6,513 nucleotides of DNA from Gammaproteobacteria bacterium (GCA_011620145.1 WOZT01000279.1:1-6513); one strand, 5' to 3'. Counted from the stretch's first letter, positions 1 through 5,679 are shown. Numbers and translations: made by a program. Notes: generated by a model not told the origin, from the letters alone.

Positions 1-47
1 TCGAGCTGGCCGTACTCAATATAGAGCACCGAGAGCCGTTCCTTCAT
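1..47 (-). CDS. cas1e: Cas1e, CRISPR adaptation integrase (N-terminus only, cut by window edge)
   Basis: Only the first 15 codons are present: MKERLSVLYIEYGQL, then a broken D/E codon. The same frame reads PPLRPIP just before this Met. Together these match the start of type I-E Cas1 (E. coli Cas1 has PIPLKDR, then a hydrophobic strand and QYGQI). Cas1 is the metal-dependent integrase that, with Cas2, inserts spacers into the array. The start is uncertain. ATG at 47 has no clear Shine-Dalgarno site, and the PPLRPIP similarity continues upstream of it. A GTG at 84-82, three bases after the vapC stop, reads VADLLP and would join PPLRPIP if one C of the CCC at 67-69 were absent. The gene may therefore have gained a base near its start, or may now begin at 47. 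Family identity rests on about 22 residues plus the expected gene order after cas6e. The catalytic residues lie outside the window. Confidence 0.75.
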   Translation of the reverse strand, partial: MKERLSVLYIEYGQL

Positions 48-87
48 CGGTATGGGCCGCAGCGGCGGGCAGCAGATCGGCCACGGG

Positions 88-477
88 TCAGCCGCCCTGG
101 CCGCGATGCTTGGCCACAAAGCGCACACCGGGCAGACCCTCGAAATCGGCATCCTGGGTCCACAGCAGCGCGCCAAAGCGGCGAGCGGTGGCGTAGATGA
201 CCGAATCGGCAAGCGCGAGCCGATGTTCCACACCCAAGCGCGCTGCCGACAGCGCCAGTACGGAATCCAACTCGACCACCTGCCCCTGTCGCATCAGCGC
301 CACTGCTTGAAGGGCATCGCCCTCCCCCCGTTGCTGCAACACGCGCTTGAAGACCTCCAGCAGGGATAGCGTCGGGACAACCAACTGTTCCGTGTCGAGG
401 ATCGTCGACGCAAAGAAGGTGGCATTGGGTCCATCGGCGAAATACTCCAGCCAGCCGGACGAATCGACCAGGTTCAT
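88..477 (-). CDS. vapC: VapC-type PIN-domain toxin ribonuclease
   Basis: This is a 129-residue PIN-domain protein, the usual length for VapC toxins, which are Mg-dependent RNases that cut tRNA or rRNA when free of antitoxin. The acidic active-site set is complete: D5 in LVDSSGWLEYF, E41 in the LLEVFKR helix, D91 in LALADSVIYATA and D109 in LLWTQDADF. Nothing suggests inactivation. Its ATG overlaps the vapB stop by four bases (ATGA), so the pair is translationally coupled with the antitoxin first. Its stop lies 40 bases before the Cas1e ATG at 47 and only three bases before a possible GTG start for cas1e, so transcription of vapBC probably continues into cas1e. The position between cas6e and cas1e is unusual. 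The cellular target cannot be read from the sequence. Confidence 0.93.
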   Translation of the reverse strand: MNLVDSSGWLEYFADGPNATFFASTILDTEQLVVPTLSLLEVFKRVLQQRGEGDALQAVALMRQGQVVELDSVLALSAARLGVEHRLALADSVIYATARRFGALLWTQDADFEGLPGVRFVAKHRGQGG

Positions 478-680
478 ACCCGATCGGCTTCCCGCGGCAC
501 GTCCGTGTCGATGCCGCGCAGGAAGCCGCGTGCCTCGCGCATATCCTGCACCGGGACGAACTCCGCACGCCCCTCGTAGACGATCACGTCGAGCTTCTGC
601 CCCGGCTTGATTTGCAGCGACTCCCGCACCGCCTTGGGAATCACCACCTGATATTTTTCGGACACGGTTACCGTCGTCAT
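474..680 (-). CDS. vapB: VapB-type antitoxin, AbrB/MazE-like swapped-hairpin DNA-binding fold
   Basis: This 68-residue protein has an N-terminal AbrB/MazE-type domain. MTTVTVSEKYQVVIPKAVRE is the hallmark 'S-KYQVVIP' strand and turn, followed by LQIKPGQKLDVIVYEGRAEFVPV, which completes the swapped-hairpin barrel (residues 1-45 or so). The C-terminal tail (about 46-68, REARGFLRGIDTDVPREADRV) is the expected toxin-wrapping segment and contains an acidic and arginine-rich stretch. VapB antitoxins neutralise VapC and, alone or in complex with it, repress their own promoter. A matching promoter and an imperfect dyad lie directly upstream. The start ATG at 680 has only a modest AGGGG upstream. The antitoxin-before-toxin order with an ATGA overlap is typical. 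It is also similar to SpoVT/AbrB antitoxins annotated as MazE-like, but the PIN partner makes VapB the better name. Confidence 0.92.
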   Translation of the reverse strand: MTTVTVSEKYQVVIPKAVRESLQIKPGQKLDVIVYEGRAEFVPVQDMREARGFLRGIDTDVPREADRV

Positions 681-689
681 ACGAAACCC

Positions 690-717
690 CTATCGATGCC
701 AGATTGGTGGATCATAG
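690..717. promoter_or_regulatory. Imperfect dyad over the vapBC -10, candidate VapBC operator
   Basis: On the plus strand CTATCGATGCC (690-700) faces GGATCATAG (709-717). The arms pair as CTAT/ATAG, GAT/ATC and CC/GG with two single-base bulges. The dyad covers the -10 hexamer of the vapBC promoter candidate and ends ten bases before the vapB ATG. VapBC complexes usually repress by binding such inverted repeats, so this is a reasonable operator guess. The imperfect pairing keeps confidence low. Confidence 0.35.
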
Positions 718-739
718 CTGGGCATGGCTACAGCGACAA
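711..739 (-). promoter_or_regulatory. Sigma70-like promoter candidate for vapBC
   Basis: Reading the minus strand, TTGTCG (739-734; four of six bases match TTGACA) is followed after exactly 17 bases by TATGAT (716-711; five of six match TATAAT). Transcription would start near 704, about 24 bases before the vapB ATG. The site lies in the 81-base gap between the cas6e stop and vapB, so the toxin-antitoxin pair, and probably cas1e behind it, could be expressed independently of the cas8e promoter. Confidence 0.5.
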
Positions 740-761
740 CGACTGGCGCAAGGGCACGCAA

Positions 762-1460
762 TCAGTACCGCCGTACCAACAGCAGCCCACAGCCGAAGGC
801 TTTGGCGGGGCCGATGCCAGTCATGAGAGCAGATCGGAATCGGTCAGGATCGGTCACGGTGAGTACGCCGGAGAAATCCACGGTGGAGAAGCGTAACTGC
901 TGTGTTTTAGGAAGATGACGCCGTTCCGAATGCGTGAGATAACCATCCACATGCAGCGCATCTTCATCCACTAGAAACCCGTGAGTCTCTGCGCGGCTGA
1001 TAAGCCAGCGCCGGCAGGTGCGGTCCACGAGGTCGTAGAGTTGCGGCTTGTCGGCACCCTGCCATTCGGACCAGATTTTTAGTCCTCGTTCTTGCAGTAG
1101 GCGCGTTTTTTCGGCCATTACCACGTCATCGCGTCGGGCCTTGCCGTCCCGTTGGCTCGTAACGACCGGGTTGGCACGCAGGTCGAAGCGCAGGCGCGCG
1201 CCGCTGTCGAGGTCCGGCGCGTAGCCTCGGGTTTGGACATGCCACGCTGAATTGGGACTCGTCGGCGGCCTACCCGACACCAGGTAGTAACGGGATGCAC
1301 CTTGGATTTCCCGGTGGCAGAACAGAAAGTCGCGGTTGGCTTCTGGCTGGCCTGGGAAGAAGCGCCACAGCCACTGGTGCTCTTCGTACGGCCCTAGCGC
1401 CCGTGCATGGGCAGCGTCACGCTCGCGACCCGGCGCGGGAGAAATCACACTGAAATACAT
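762..1460 (-). CDS. cas6e: Cas6e (Cse3/CasE), crRNA-processing endoribonuclease of type I-E
   Basis: Cas6e binds the hairpin of the type I-E repeat, cuts at its 3' base and stays on the crRNA as the head of Cascade. The protein has 232 residues, somewhat longer than the 199 of E. coli. It begins MYFSVI, as the first RAMP strand should, and has Y25-E-E-H28, the same Tyr-x-x-His spacing as the catalytic Tyr23/His26 of Thermus Cse3. It ends with the family's C-terminal glycine-rich loop GIGPAKAFGCGLLLVRR. The segment around residues 100-120 (QRDGKARRDDVVMAEK) is a basic, RNA-facing type of stretch. The start at 1460 has GGGGAGGG at 1467-1474, inside the end of cas5e, and lies two bases after the cas5e stop (TGAGCATG), so translation is coupled. 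In this operon it is followed by vapBC rather than directly by cas1. Confidence 0.96.
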   Translation of the reverse strand: MYFSVISPAPGRERDAAHARALGPYEEHQWLWRFFPGQPEANRDFLFCHREIQGASRYYLVSGRPPTSPNSAWHVQTRGYAPDLDSGARLRFDLRANPVVTSQRDGKARRDDVVMAEKTRLLQERGLKIWSEWQGADKPQLYDLVDRTCRRWLISRAETHGFLVDEDALHVDGYLTHSERRHLPKTQQLRFSTVDFSGVLTVTDPDRFRSALMTGIGPAKAFGCGLLLVRRY

Positions 1461-1462
1461 GC

Positions 1463-2221
1463 TCAGCCCTCCCCGGCCAGGATGGCGACGTGCTCGGTGC
1501 GATCGCCGAACTGCCAGCCACCGCGCCGGATGATGCGATCCTTGCGAGGCGCGGACAGGTCTGCTTGGCTACCGGCCACCACGCCATCGCCCCAGACCAA
1601 CCGTTCCAGCCTGGCCGGGGATTCCAGCAACGGACGTCCCCACCTGTCGGTCTGTTCGGCGAGGCGGCTGGCTAGCTGTTCGCGGTAGGTTTCGAAGGCT
1701 GTCAGAGCCGACTCCGCTTCGATGATCTTCGGATGCAAAGGCGCGGCCGGCGGGCAGGATTTACGGCCCAGATAGAGCACGAACTGCGGACGGGTCAGGG
1801 CACCCTTCAAGGCGGACAGGTCGTGGGGTGCATCCGCCAGTGGCTGGACTGCGATGAGATAGCCGACGTCCTGCCGGTAGTCGCGGGTGGAAAGAATGGT
1901 GTTGAGTTGATCCTTGGGCACGGCGAGTTCATCCCGGCGCGTGGCATGGGGCCGCTTCTTCAGAGCGGCCCGGCCCGGCACTTGCGCGGTGTGGTAGTCC
2001 CGCAGCAACGCACCTTGCGACAGAACCCCCACCGCAAAGCCGTAATCCCGGCTCAGCGCCCCGTGGGCGGCGTCATCCTCGCGCCGGATGCCAAGGGCCG
2101 CGCCCAGCAGGCCGACCAGCGCCGACTCGCCAGGCCAGTTGTGACTGCCGCGATACTCACCAACGGCGGTGTCGCCCCAGCTGGCAAGCGGCGCTTGCAG
2201 TTGAAACACCAGAAAGGCCAT
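1463..2221 (-). CDS. cas5e: Cas5e (CasD), Cascade subunit that holds the crRNA 5' handle
   Basis: This is a 252-residue type I-E Cas5. It starts MAFLVFQLQAPLASWGD, the standard first strand with the PLxSWG motif, followed by SHNWPGESALVGLLGAALGI (SH-WPG-S-L-GLL is a family signature). DYHTAQVP and the RRDELAVPKD segment near residues 70-105 fit the thumb region, which contacts the crRNA handle. In type I-E, Cas5 is structural; the nuclease is Cas6e. The start at 2221 is preferred over upstream in-frame starts because it opens exactly with the conserved strand, has AAGGGGGG at 2228-2235, and lies two bases after the cas7e stop in the same TGAGCATG arrangement seen at the cas5e/cas6e junction. 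An upstream extension to 2308 in this frame would only be a shadow inside cas7e. Confidence 0.95.
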   Translation of the reverse strand: MAFLVFQLQAPLASWGDTAVGEYRGSHNWPGESALVGLLGAALGIRREDDAAHGALSRDYGFAVGVLSQGALLRDYHTAQVPGRAALKKRPHATRRDELAVPKDQLNTILSTRDYRQDVGYLIAVQPLADAPHDLSALKGALTRPQFVLYLGRKSCPPAAPLHPKIIEAESALTAFETYREQLASRLAEQTDRWGRPLLESPARLERLVWGDGVVAGSQADLSAPRKDRIIRRGGWQFGDRTEHVAILAGEG

Positions 2222-2223
2222 GC

Positions 2224-3291
2224 TCAGCCCCCCTTGATGAAATCGGCCAGTCCGGCGAGCGTGCCTTCGCCCGTTTCGACGTTGAAGGCGTAGCGGGCAT
2301 CGGCGCAAGCGCCGTAGACCTTGTCGAAGTTGTCACAGCGCTGGGTGAGCGCACGCACCGCATTTTCGAACAGGTCGTAATCCTCTCCGCCATGCACCGG
2401 CTTCAGAAATGCCTGCGCGAGCGAGCGCGGCTGCTGGTCGCCCTTCTCCGCCAGCGCGTAGGCGGCATAGGCGCGCGAAGCAAAGCTGTTTTGCATGCCG
2501 GTGGGCGAGACCTTGGCTATGGCGTGAGCCAGCGCCTCCAGCGTGCGTTCGGCCAGGGCTGCGTCGCCGCCCAGGTTTTCCCGCAATTGCTCGCGGTTGA
2601 TGCACACGTACAGGTAGAACAGCCCGGCGCCGTAGCCACGCTCGCCAATATGGCCGGCGCCGACATCTTCCAGGCCCGTATTGAGGTCGTCCACGGCACT
2701 GAAATAATCGTCTTCTACCGTTGCCTTGTGGACGGTGAAAGCGTGAGCGACCTGGACTGCCGCATCCATGTTGTAGGCCGGATCACTCGCCAACATGCGG
2801 CCGAACATGGCGATGTCTGCTGCCTGCTGAGGCTTGCGCAGCAATTTCAGCTCATCCTCGGTCGGTGCGCTGTTGCGGTTCGCACACGCGGCCGTCAGCG
2901 CATCGATGGCTGCGAGCTCCTCGGGGCTGAAATGGGCGAGCTGCTCGATTTCCAGATCCTCGTCGTGCTCGGTTTTCTTGTCGGACTTGAGCTTGCCGAA
3001 CTGGCCCGCAATGGCACGTGCCCATTCCCGCGCGGCCTTGTCCTGGATGCCTTTCGCGCGCAGGGTTTTGAAAATCTCTGCACCCATGCGCTTGGTGCGT
3101 GTACCGATATGACCGGCGAGCGCGATTTCGAAAATATCCGAGGTGCGCCACGCCCGCTTGAGGCTCTGGGACGAAATGCGCAGGCGCAGGGCTTCGCCCA
3201 CCAGCGCGGTCTTGGGCCGGCCGGTGTCGTCACGGTTCAGGTTGGCCGGTGGATAGCTGGTCAGCAAGTGCAGTTGAACGAAACGGCTCAT
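2224..3291 (-). CDS. cas7e: Cas7e (Cse4/CasC), Cascade backbone protein
   Basis: Six copies of Cas7e form the filament that coats the crRNA spacer in type I-E Cascade. The protein has 355 residues (E. coli 363). It starts MSRFVQLHLLTSYPPANLNRD, contains the signature RISSQSLKRAWR at about 38-49 and GTRTKRMG at 63-70. The central section (about 200-290), with VHKATVEDDYFSAVDDL, GAGHIGE and SPTGMQNSFASRAY, is characteristic of Cse4 and includes the thumb that kinks the crRNA. An acidic/lysine segment near 100-125 (KSDKKTEHDEDLEIEQL) precedes the helical fingers domain. AAGGGAGA at 3300-3307, eight bases before the ATG, supports the start. It lies 30 bases after the cse2 stop and two bases before cas5e. 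No damage is visible. Confidence 0.97.
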   Translation of the reverse strand: MSRFVQLHLLTSYPPANLNRDDTGRPKTALVGEALRLRISSQSLKRAWRTSDIFEIALAGHIGTRTKRMGAEIFKTLRAKGIQDKAAREWARAIAGQFGKLKSDKKTEHDEDLEIEQLAHFSPEELAAIDALTAACANRNSAPTEDELKLLRKPQQAADIAMFGRMLASDPAYNMDAAVQVAHAFTVHKATVEDDYFSAVDDLNTGLEDVGAGHIGERGYGAGLFYLYVCINREQLRENLGGDAALAERTLEALAHAIAKVSPTGMQNSFASRAYAAYALAEKGDQQPRSLAQAFLKPVHGGEDYDLFENAVRALTQRCDNFDKVYGACADARYAFNVETGEGTLAGLADFIKGG

Positions 3292-3321
3292 GAAGTGAAT
3301 CTCCCTTGTTGAAACATGAAA

Positions 3322-3831
3322 TCAGTCGGCCTTTTTAGCCGGCCACACGTAGGCGTAAGCCCAGGCTTTCTTCACCTTGTCACCCCAGTACACGACGTCG
3401 TGGGCAAGCGCGGTGATGCTGATCTGATGCTCGATCAGCGGCAGCGCACGCCGCAGGCCGACGAACAGGGCATCGAGATCAGGCGCTTCCAGCAAGCGTT
3501 GAAAGCGCAACGGGCTGACCGGTGGCCGACCGCCGCCGCTGTCGTCCCTGCTCATGGCCTGCGCGGGTGGCTGCTCGCCATCGACTTTGACGTGCGCCAA
3601 CAGACCGATCACGGCGGCCAGCCGGTCATTGAGCGGGGATGCTCCTTCGACGTCCCAGCCTGCATCGCGCAGTCGCCGGTAGGCGCGCTGGTAGGCCGGT
3701 GTCAGGCTGACGGCGGTGATGTCGTGGGCGCGGCGCAGTTCGGCGCGCGCGGCACGGTCGTCGTCCAGTCCACTCCACCAGCCGCGCAGGGCGGCGGCAA
3801 GGCGAGGGTTCTTCTGAAGGTCGTTACTCAT
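3322..3831 (-). CDS. cse2: Cse2 (CasB/Cas11), Cascade small subunit, candidate independent product from an internal start
   Basis: The last 169 codons of the fused frame form a full-length Cse2 (E. coli 160 residues), the all-helical belly subunit present twice per Cascade that stabilises crRNA and the displaced strand. Recognisable parts are the N-terminal helix with WWSGL and RAARAELRRAHD (around 18-36), LNDRLAAVIGLLAHV (67-81) and the family hallmark SPLRFQRLLEAPDLDALFVGLRRAL (about 106-130). The ATG at 3831 sits exactly where separate Cse2 proteins begin (MSNDL) and has a strong GGGAGGGA site at 3835-3842, spaced as for cas8e itself. The codons ATGAGT also preserve the ATGA that would be the ordinary stop/start overlap. 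I therefore infer that free Cse2 is still made, which would satisfy the 2:1 Cse2:Cas8e ratio. Confidence 0.85.
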   Translation of the reverse strand: MSNDLQKNPRLAAALRGWWSGLDDDRAARAELRRAHDITAVSLTPAYQRAYRRLRDAGWDVEGASPLNDRLAAVIGLLAHVKVDGEQPPAQAMSRDDSGGGRPPVSPLRFQRLLEAPDLDALFVGLRRALPLIEHQISITALAHDVVYWGDKVKKAWAYAYVWPAKKAD

Positions 3832-5478
3832 GCGTCCCTCCCTGTGCGCCGTGTTGGCTGGCCGGGTTTTGTCGGCGACGGGCAAGCCCAGCGCCATGCG
3901 AATCTTTTTACCGTCCAGATTGCGCTGGAGCTGACGGTAGGCTTCGGCGGCGCGGCGCGGGTTCTGGCGCTCGATGGCGCCGGCACCGACGAACTGGGTG
4001 TCGAACAGATCGACCGTGACTTGCTGCAGGCGCGCGAGCCAGGTTTGCGCGAAGGCCCGGTAGTCGATGTCGCCATCCACTCGCGCCAGCGTAATCAAGT
4101 CGCGTAGCTGTCGGTAAAAATCCGCCTCGGTGTTTGCCCAGAACTGGGCCACAATGTCAGCTTTAAATTTCTTCTTTTTCTCGGGGCTCCAATCTTTAGA
4201 AAGACCTATTGGAAACCAAGCGTTCTTCACTGCGTTCACTAAGGCATCGGCAGCTTCATCTGCTGCTGCTAGCCACTGGCTGACCGCCTCCTCAACCCGC
4301 CTCTGGGCATCGACGTCGCATTCGTTTAGGCCGTACAGCGGCAGACTGGCCTCGTACCAACAGCGGGCTTTCATGTTGTTGTTCATGTCGTAGCCGAAGG
4401 CCCACAACCGAAGCTGGCCTTCCAGTACGCCCCGACCGGAAGCCAGGACATGGCTTACCACACGCGCCCGGCGCATGGCCTTGTTGGACTCAGTGGCCGC
4501 GCCCAGCACCCAGCCCAGCCAATACCGGTAGCCGATACCACCCGGCTGCGGGTGTATCGCGCGCCATTCGTCCTTGTCTTGATAGTAGGGCGACAGCGGA
4601 TGGTCCCAAGCGCCCTTGTAGTTGAGACCGTAGTTCTTGGTGACGTACTGGCGCACAAGTCGGTCGGACTCGCGGCCACACAGTGGACAGATGCCGGGTT
4701 GGGCCTGCTCAAAATCGAGCCGGATGCGGCGTGGCATGGCCCAGAAGACGTGGGCGGGATGCACCTGGATGGGTGCCAACTCGCCTTTTTCCTTTTGCAG
4801 CGTGGCGATATCCGCCAGCCATGGAAAGGTTTGATGTGGCTCGGTCAAGGAGCGATCGCCGCTGTGATCGAGAAAGGCTCCACGTTCGCGCACGTTGAGC
4901 CACAAGTCGTGCCACAAGCTGCGCGGTGGCTGGCAGGCCACCAGCGTGGTCAATGGCCCGCCACCGCGCAGCCCGGTGCGGTGGCCAGCACCGCCGGATG
5001 GGGCATTGATTTGCAACGTCAGCAGAGCTGTGGCCACACAGTGGGGACAGACTGCATCCGCCTGTCCGCGCTTTACGAAGTGATCGGCGTTGTTCTTGAG
5101 CGTCTGCTCGCCCGGTGTCTCGATCAGCAGCGCGCCGATGTCGTTTACCGCGCCTTCATCGGGGCGCAGGGTGAGATCCTGCATGAAACGCGGGCCGTCG
5201 CCGTCCAGATCGAAGGCCGTGCGCAGGGGTGCGAACCATTGCTCCAGCGTTGCAGCGTCGGGCGGGCTGCGAAACAACCCGCGCCATTCGGTGTTGGTCT
5301 CGGCCGGCGCGGTGGTTTGCAGTAGTCCAATGGCGAACTGCGCCAGCGCGCCGTTGAAATCCGGCCGGTCGGCGTCGAAGGCGACCAGCGCCGGGTCCGC
5401 CAGCGCCGTCGGCGTAATCCATGTTCGGCTGCCATCGGCGAGGCGCACCGGCAGCCAGGGTTCTTCGAGCAAGTTCAT
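3322..5478 (-). CDS. cas8e-cse2: Cas8e-Cse2 in one continuous frame: Cascade large subunit fused to small subunit
   Basis: Residues 1-549 are Cas8e (Cse1/CasA), the PAM-recognition and Cas3-recruiting subunit; residues 550-718 are Cse2 (CasB/Cas11). Cse1 is shown by the start MNLLEEPWLPVR, TLKNNADHFVKRGQ (126-139), GLRGGGPLTT (169-178) and two CxxC pairs (C144/C147 and C264/C267) that would bind zinc, as the CGGC/CSCC pairs of E. coli CasA suggest. Its helical C-terminal domain is complete, ending near KKIRMALGLP (524-533). No stop follows: about 16 linker residues (VADKTRPANTAHREGR) lead straight into Cse2. The start at 5478 matches family N-termini and has GGGAGGA at 5482-5488; an in-frame extension to 5613 reads non-conserved sequence. 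In E. coli the two are separate genes. Whether full fusion protein is made is unknown. A one-base insertion in the AAAA of the linker region could have created it. Confidence 0.9.
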   Translation of the reverse strand: MNLLEEPWLPVRLADGSRTWITPTALADPALVAFDADRPDFNGALAQFAIGLLQTTAPAETNTEWRGLFRSPPDAATLEQWFAPLRTAFDLDGDGPRFMQDLTLRPDEGAVNDIGALLIETPGEQTLKNNADHFVKRGQADAVCPHCVATALLTLQINAPSGGAGHRTGLRGGGPLTTLVACQPPRSLWHDLWLNVRERGAFLDHSGDRSLTEPHQTFPWLADIATLQKEKGELAPIQVHPAHVFWAMPRRIRLDFEQAQPGICPLCGRESDRLVRQYVTKNYGLNYKGAWDHPLSPYYQDKDEWRAIHPQPGGIGYRYWLGWVLGAATESNKAMRRARVVSHVLASGRGVLEGQLRLWAFGYDMNNNMKARCWYEASLPLYGLNECDVDAQRRVEEAVSQWLAAADEAADALVNAVKNAWFPIGLSKDWSPEKKKKFKADIVAQFWANTEADFYRQLRDLITLARVDGDIDYRAFAQTWLARLQQVTVDLFDTQFVGAGAIERQNPRRAAEAYRQLQRNLDGKKIRMALGLPVADKTRPANTAHREGRMSNDLQKNPRLAAALRGWWSGLDDDRAARAELRRAHDITAVSLTPAYQRAYRRLRDAGWDVEGASPLNDRLAAVIGLLAHVKVDGEQPPAQAMSRDDSGGGRPPVSPLRFQRLLEAPDLDALFVGLRRALPLIEHQISITALAHDVVYWGDKVKKAWAYAYVWPAKKAD
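3835..3842 (-). promoter_or_regulatory. Strong internal Shine-Dalgarno site for cse2
   Basis: The minus strand reads GGGAGGGA, then CGC, then ATG. The layout is almost identical to the cas8e start (GGGAGGA, CGC, ATG). It lies inside the open cas8e-cse2 frame, where a plain linker would not need it, and it decides the argument for separate translation of Cse2. Confidence 0.75.
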
Positions 5479-5481
5479 GCG

Positions 5482-5488
5482 TCCTCCC
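5482..5488 (-). promoter_or_regulatory. Shine-Dalgarno site that sets the cas8e start
   Basis: GGGAGGA on the minus strand lies three bases before the ATG at 5478. It favours this start over the longer in-frame reading to 5613, and the protein from here begins with the conserved MNLLEEPW. Confidence 0.75.
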
Positions 5489-5500
5489 GCAGAATCGTTA

Positions 5501-5525
5501 CCGCAATCCCCGCGGAGCGGGGAAC
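5501..5525 (-). repeat. Solitary CRISPR-repeat-like hairpin in the cas8e leader
   Basis: The minus strand reads GTTCCCCGC-TCC-GCGGGGAT followed by TGCGG. The type I-E repeat of E. coli is GTTCCCCGC-GCCA-GCGGGGAT-AAACCG. The first nine bases, the whole 6-bp stem (5517-5522 with 5508-5513) and the AT after the stem are identical. The loop is one base shorter and the last part (the 5' handle region) has diverged. It lies 22 bases before the cas8e ATG, in the same orientation as the operon. No second copy is found at repeat-spacer distance on either side. In RNA it would form a hairpin that Cas6e could bind or cut. It is not terminator-like, because no T-tract follows. Confidence 0.65.
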
Positions 5526-5572
5526 GTAATGGCCAAGCAGTTTTGGAGGCCGCTCCCGACTCGATCTTGGTT

Positions 5573-5599
5573 TTGGTCAGTTTTTGGATGGCTGACCAA
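5573..5599. promoter_or_regulatory. Perfect 8-bp inverted repeat in the cas leader
   Basis: TTGGTCAG (5573-5580) and CTGACCAA (5592-5599) are exact inverse complements separated by 11 bases (TTTTTGGATGG). The spacing of arm centres (19 bases) is close to two helical turns, which would suit a dimeric regulator, and the RNA could also form a hairpin. It lies between the promoter candidate and the repeat-like element. Its role is unknown. Confidence 0.35.
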
Positions 5600-5652
5600 T
5601 GAAACTCATACATCCAGTCGACCCCACGCCGACACTCTGCAGGCAGTTCAAA

Positions 5653-5679
5653 ATTATTTCAAGTACGCAGGCTTTCCAA
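5653..5679 (-). promoter_or_regulatory. Candidate extended -10 promoter for the cas operon
   Basis: On the minus strand TGA-AATAAT gives a TGn extension and a hexamer with five of six bases of TATAAT (5658-5653). A weak TTGGAA (5679-5674) lies 15 bases upstream; the spacing is short, so the extended -10 would carry the activity. Transcription would start near 5646 and give a leader of about 167 bases containing the dyad and the repeat-like hairpin. The surrounding 5640-5715 is the most AT-rich stretch in the window. This is a prediction from motif matching only. Confidence 0.35.

Noticed and set aside
2392..3312. Long plus-strand open frame (306 codons) opposite cas7e
   Set aside because: It is antisense to an unmistakable cas7e; long opposite-strand frames are common in GC-rich genes, and its translation shows no recognisable domain.
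3316..4107. Plus-strand open frame (263 codons) opposite cse2 and the cas8e end
   Set aside because: It is antisense to conserved Cse2 and Cse1 sequence and has no recognisable motif.
4450..5325. Long plus-strand open frame (291 codons) opposite cas8e
   Set aside because: It is a shadow of cas8e with no ribosome site or family features.
5501..5525. Reading the GC hairpin as a rho-independent terminator or as a CRISPR array
   Set aside because: No T-tract follows on either strand, and no second repeat lies at spacer distance, so it is neither a terminator nor an array as seen.
5479..5613. In-frame N-terminal extension of cas8e by 45 residues starting MYEFHW
   Set aside because: It reads through the repeat-like hairpin and the Shine-Dalgarno site, has no family similarity, and the conserved MNLLEEPW start at 5478 has a good ribosome site.
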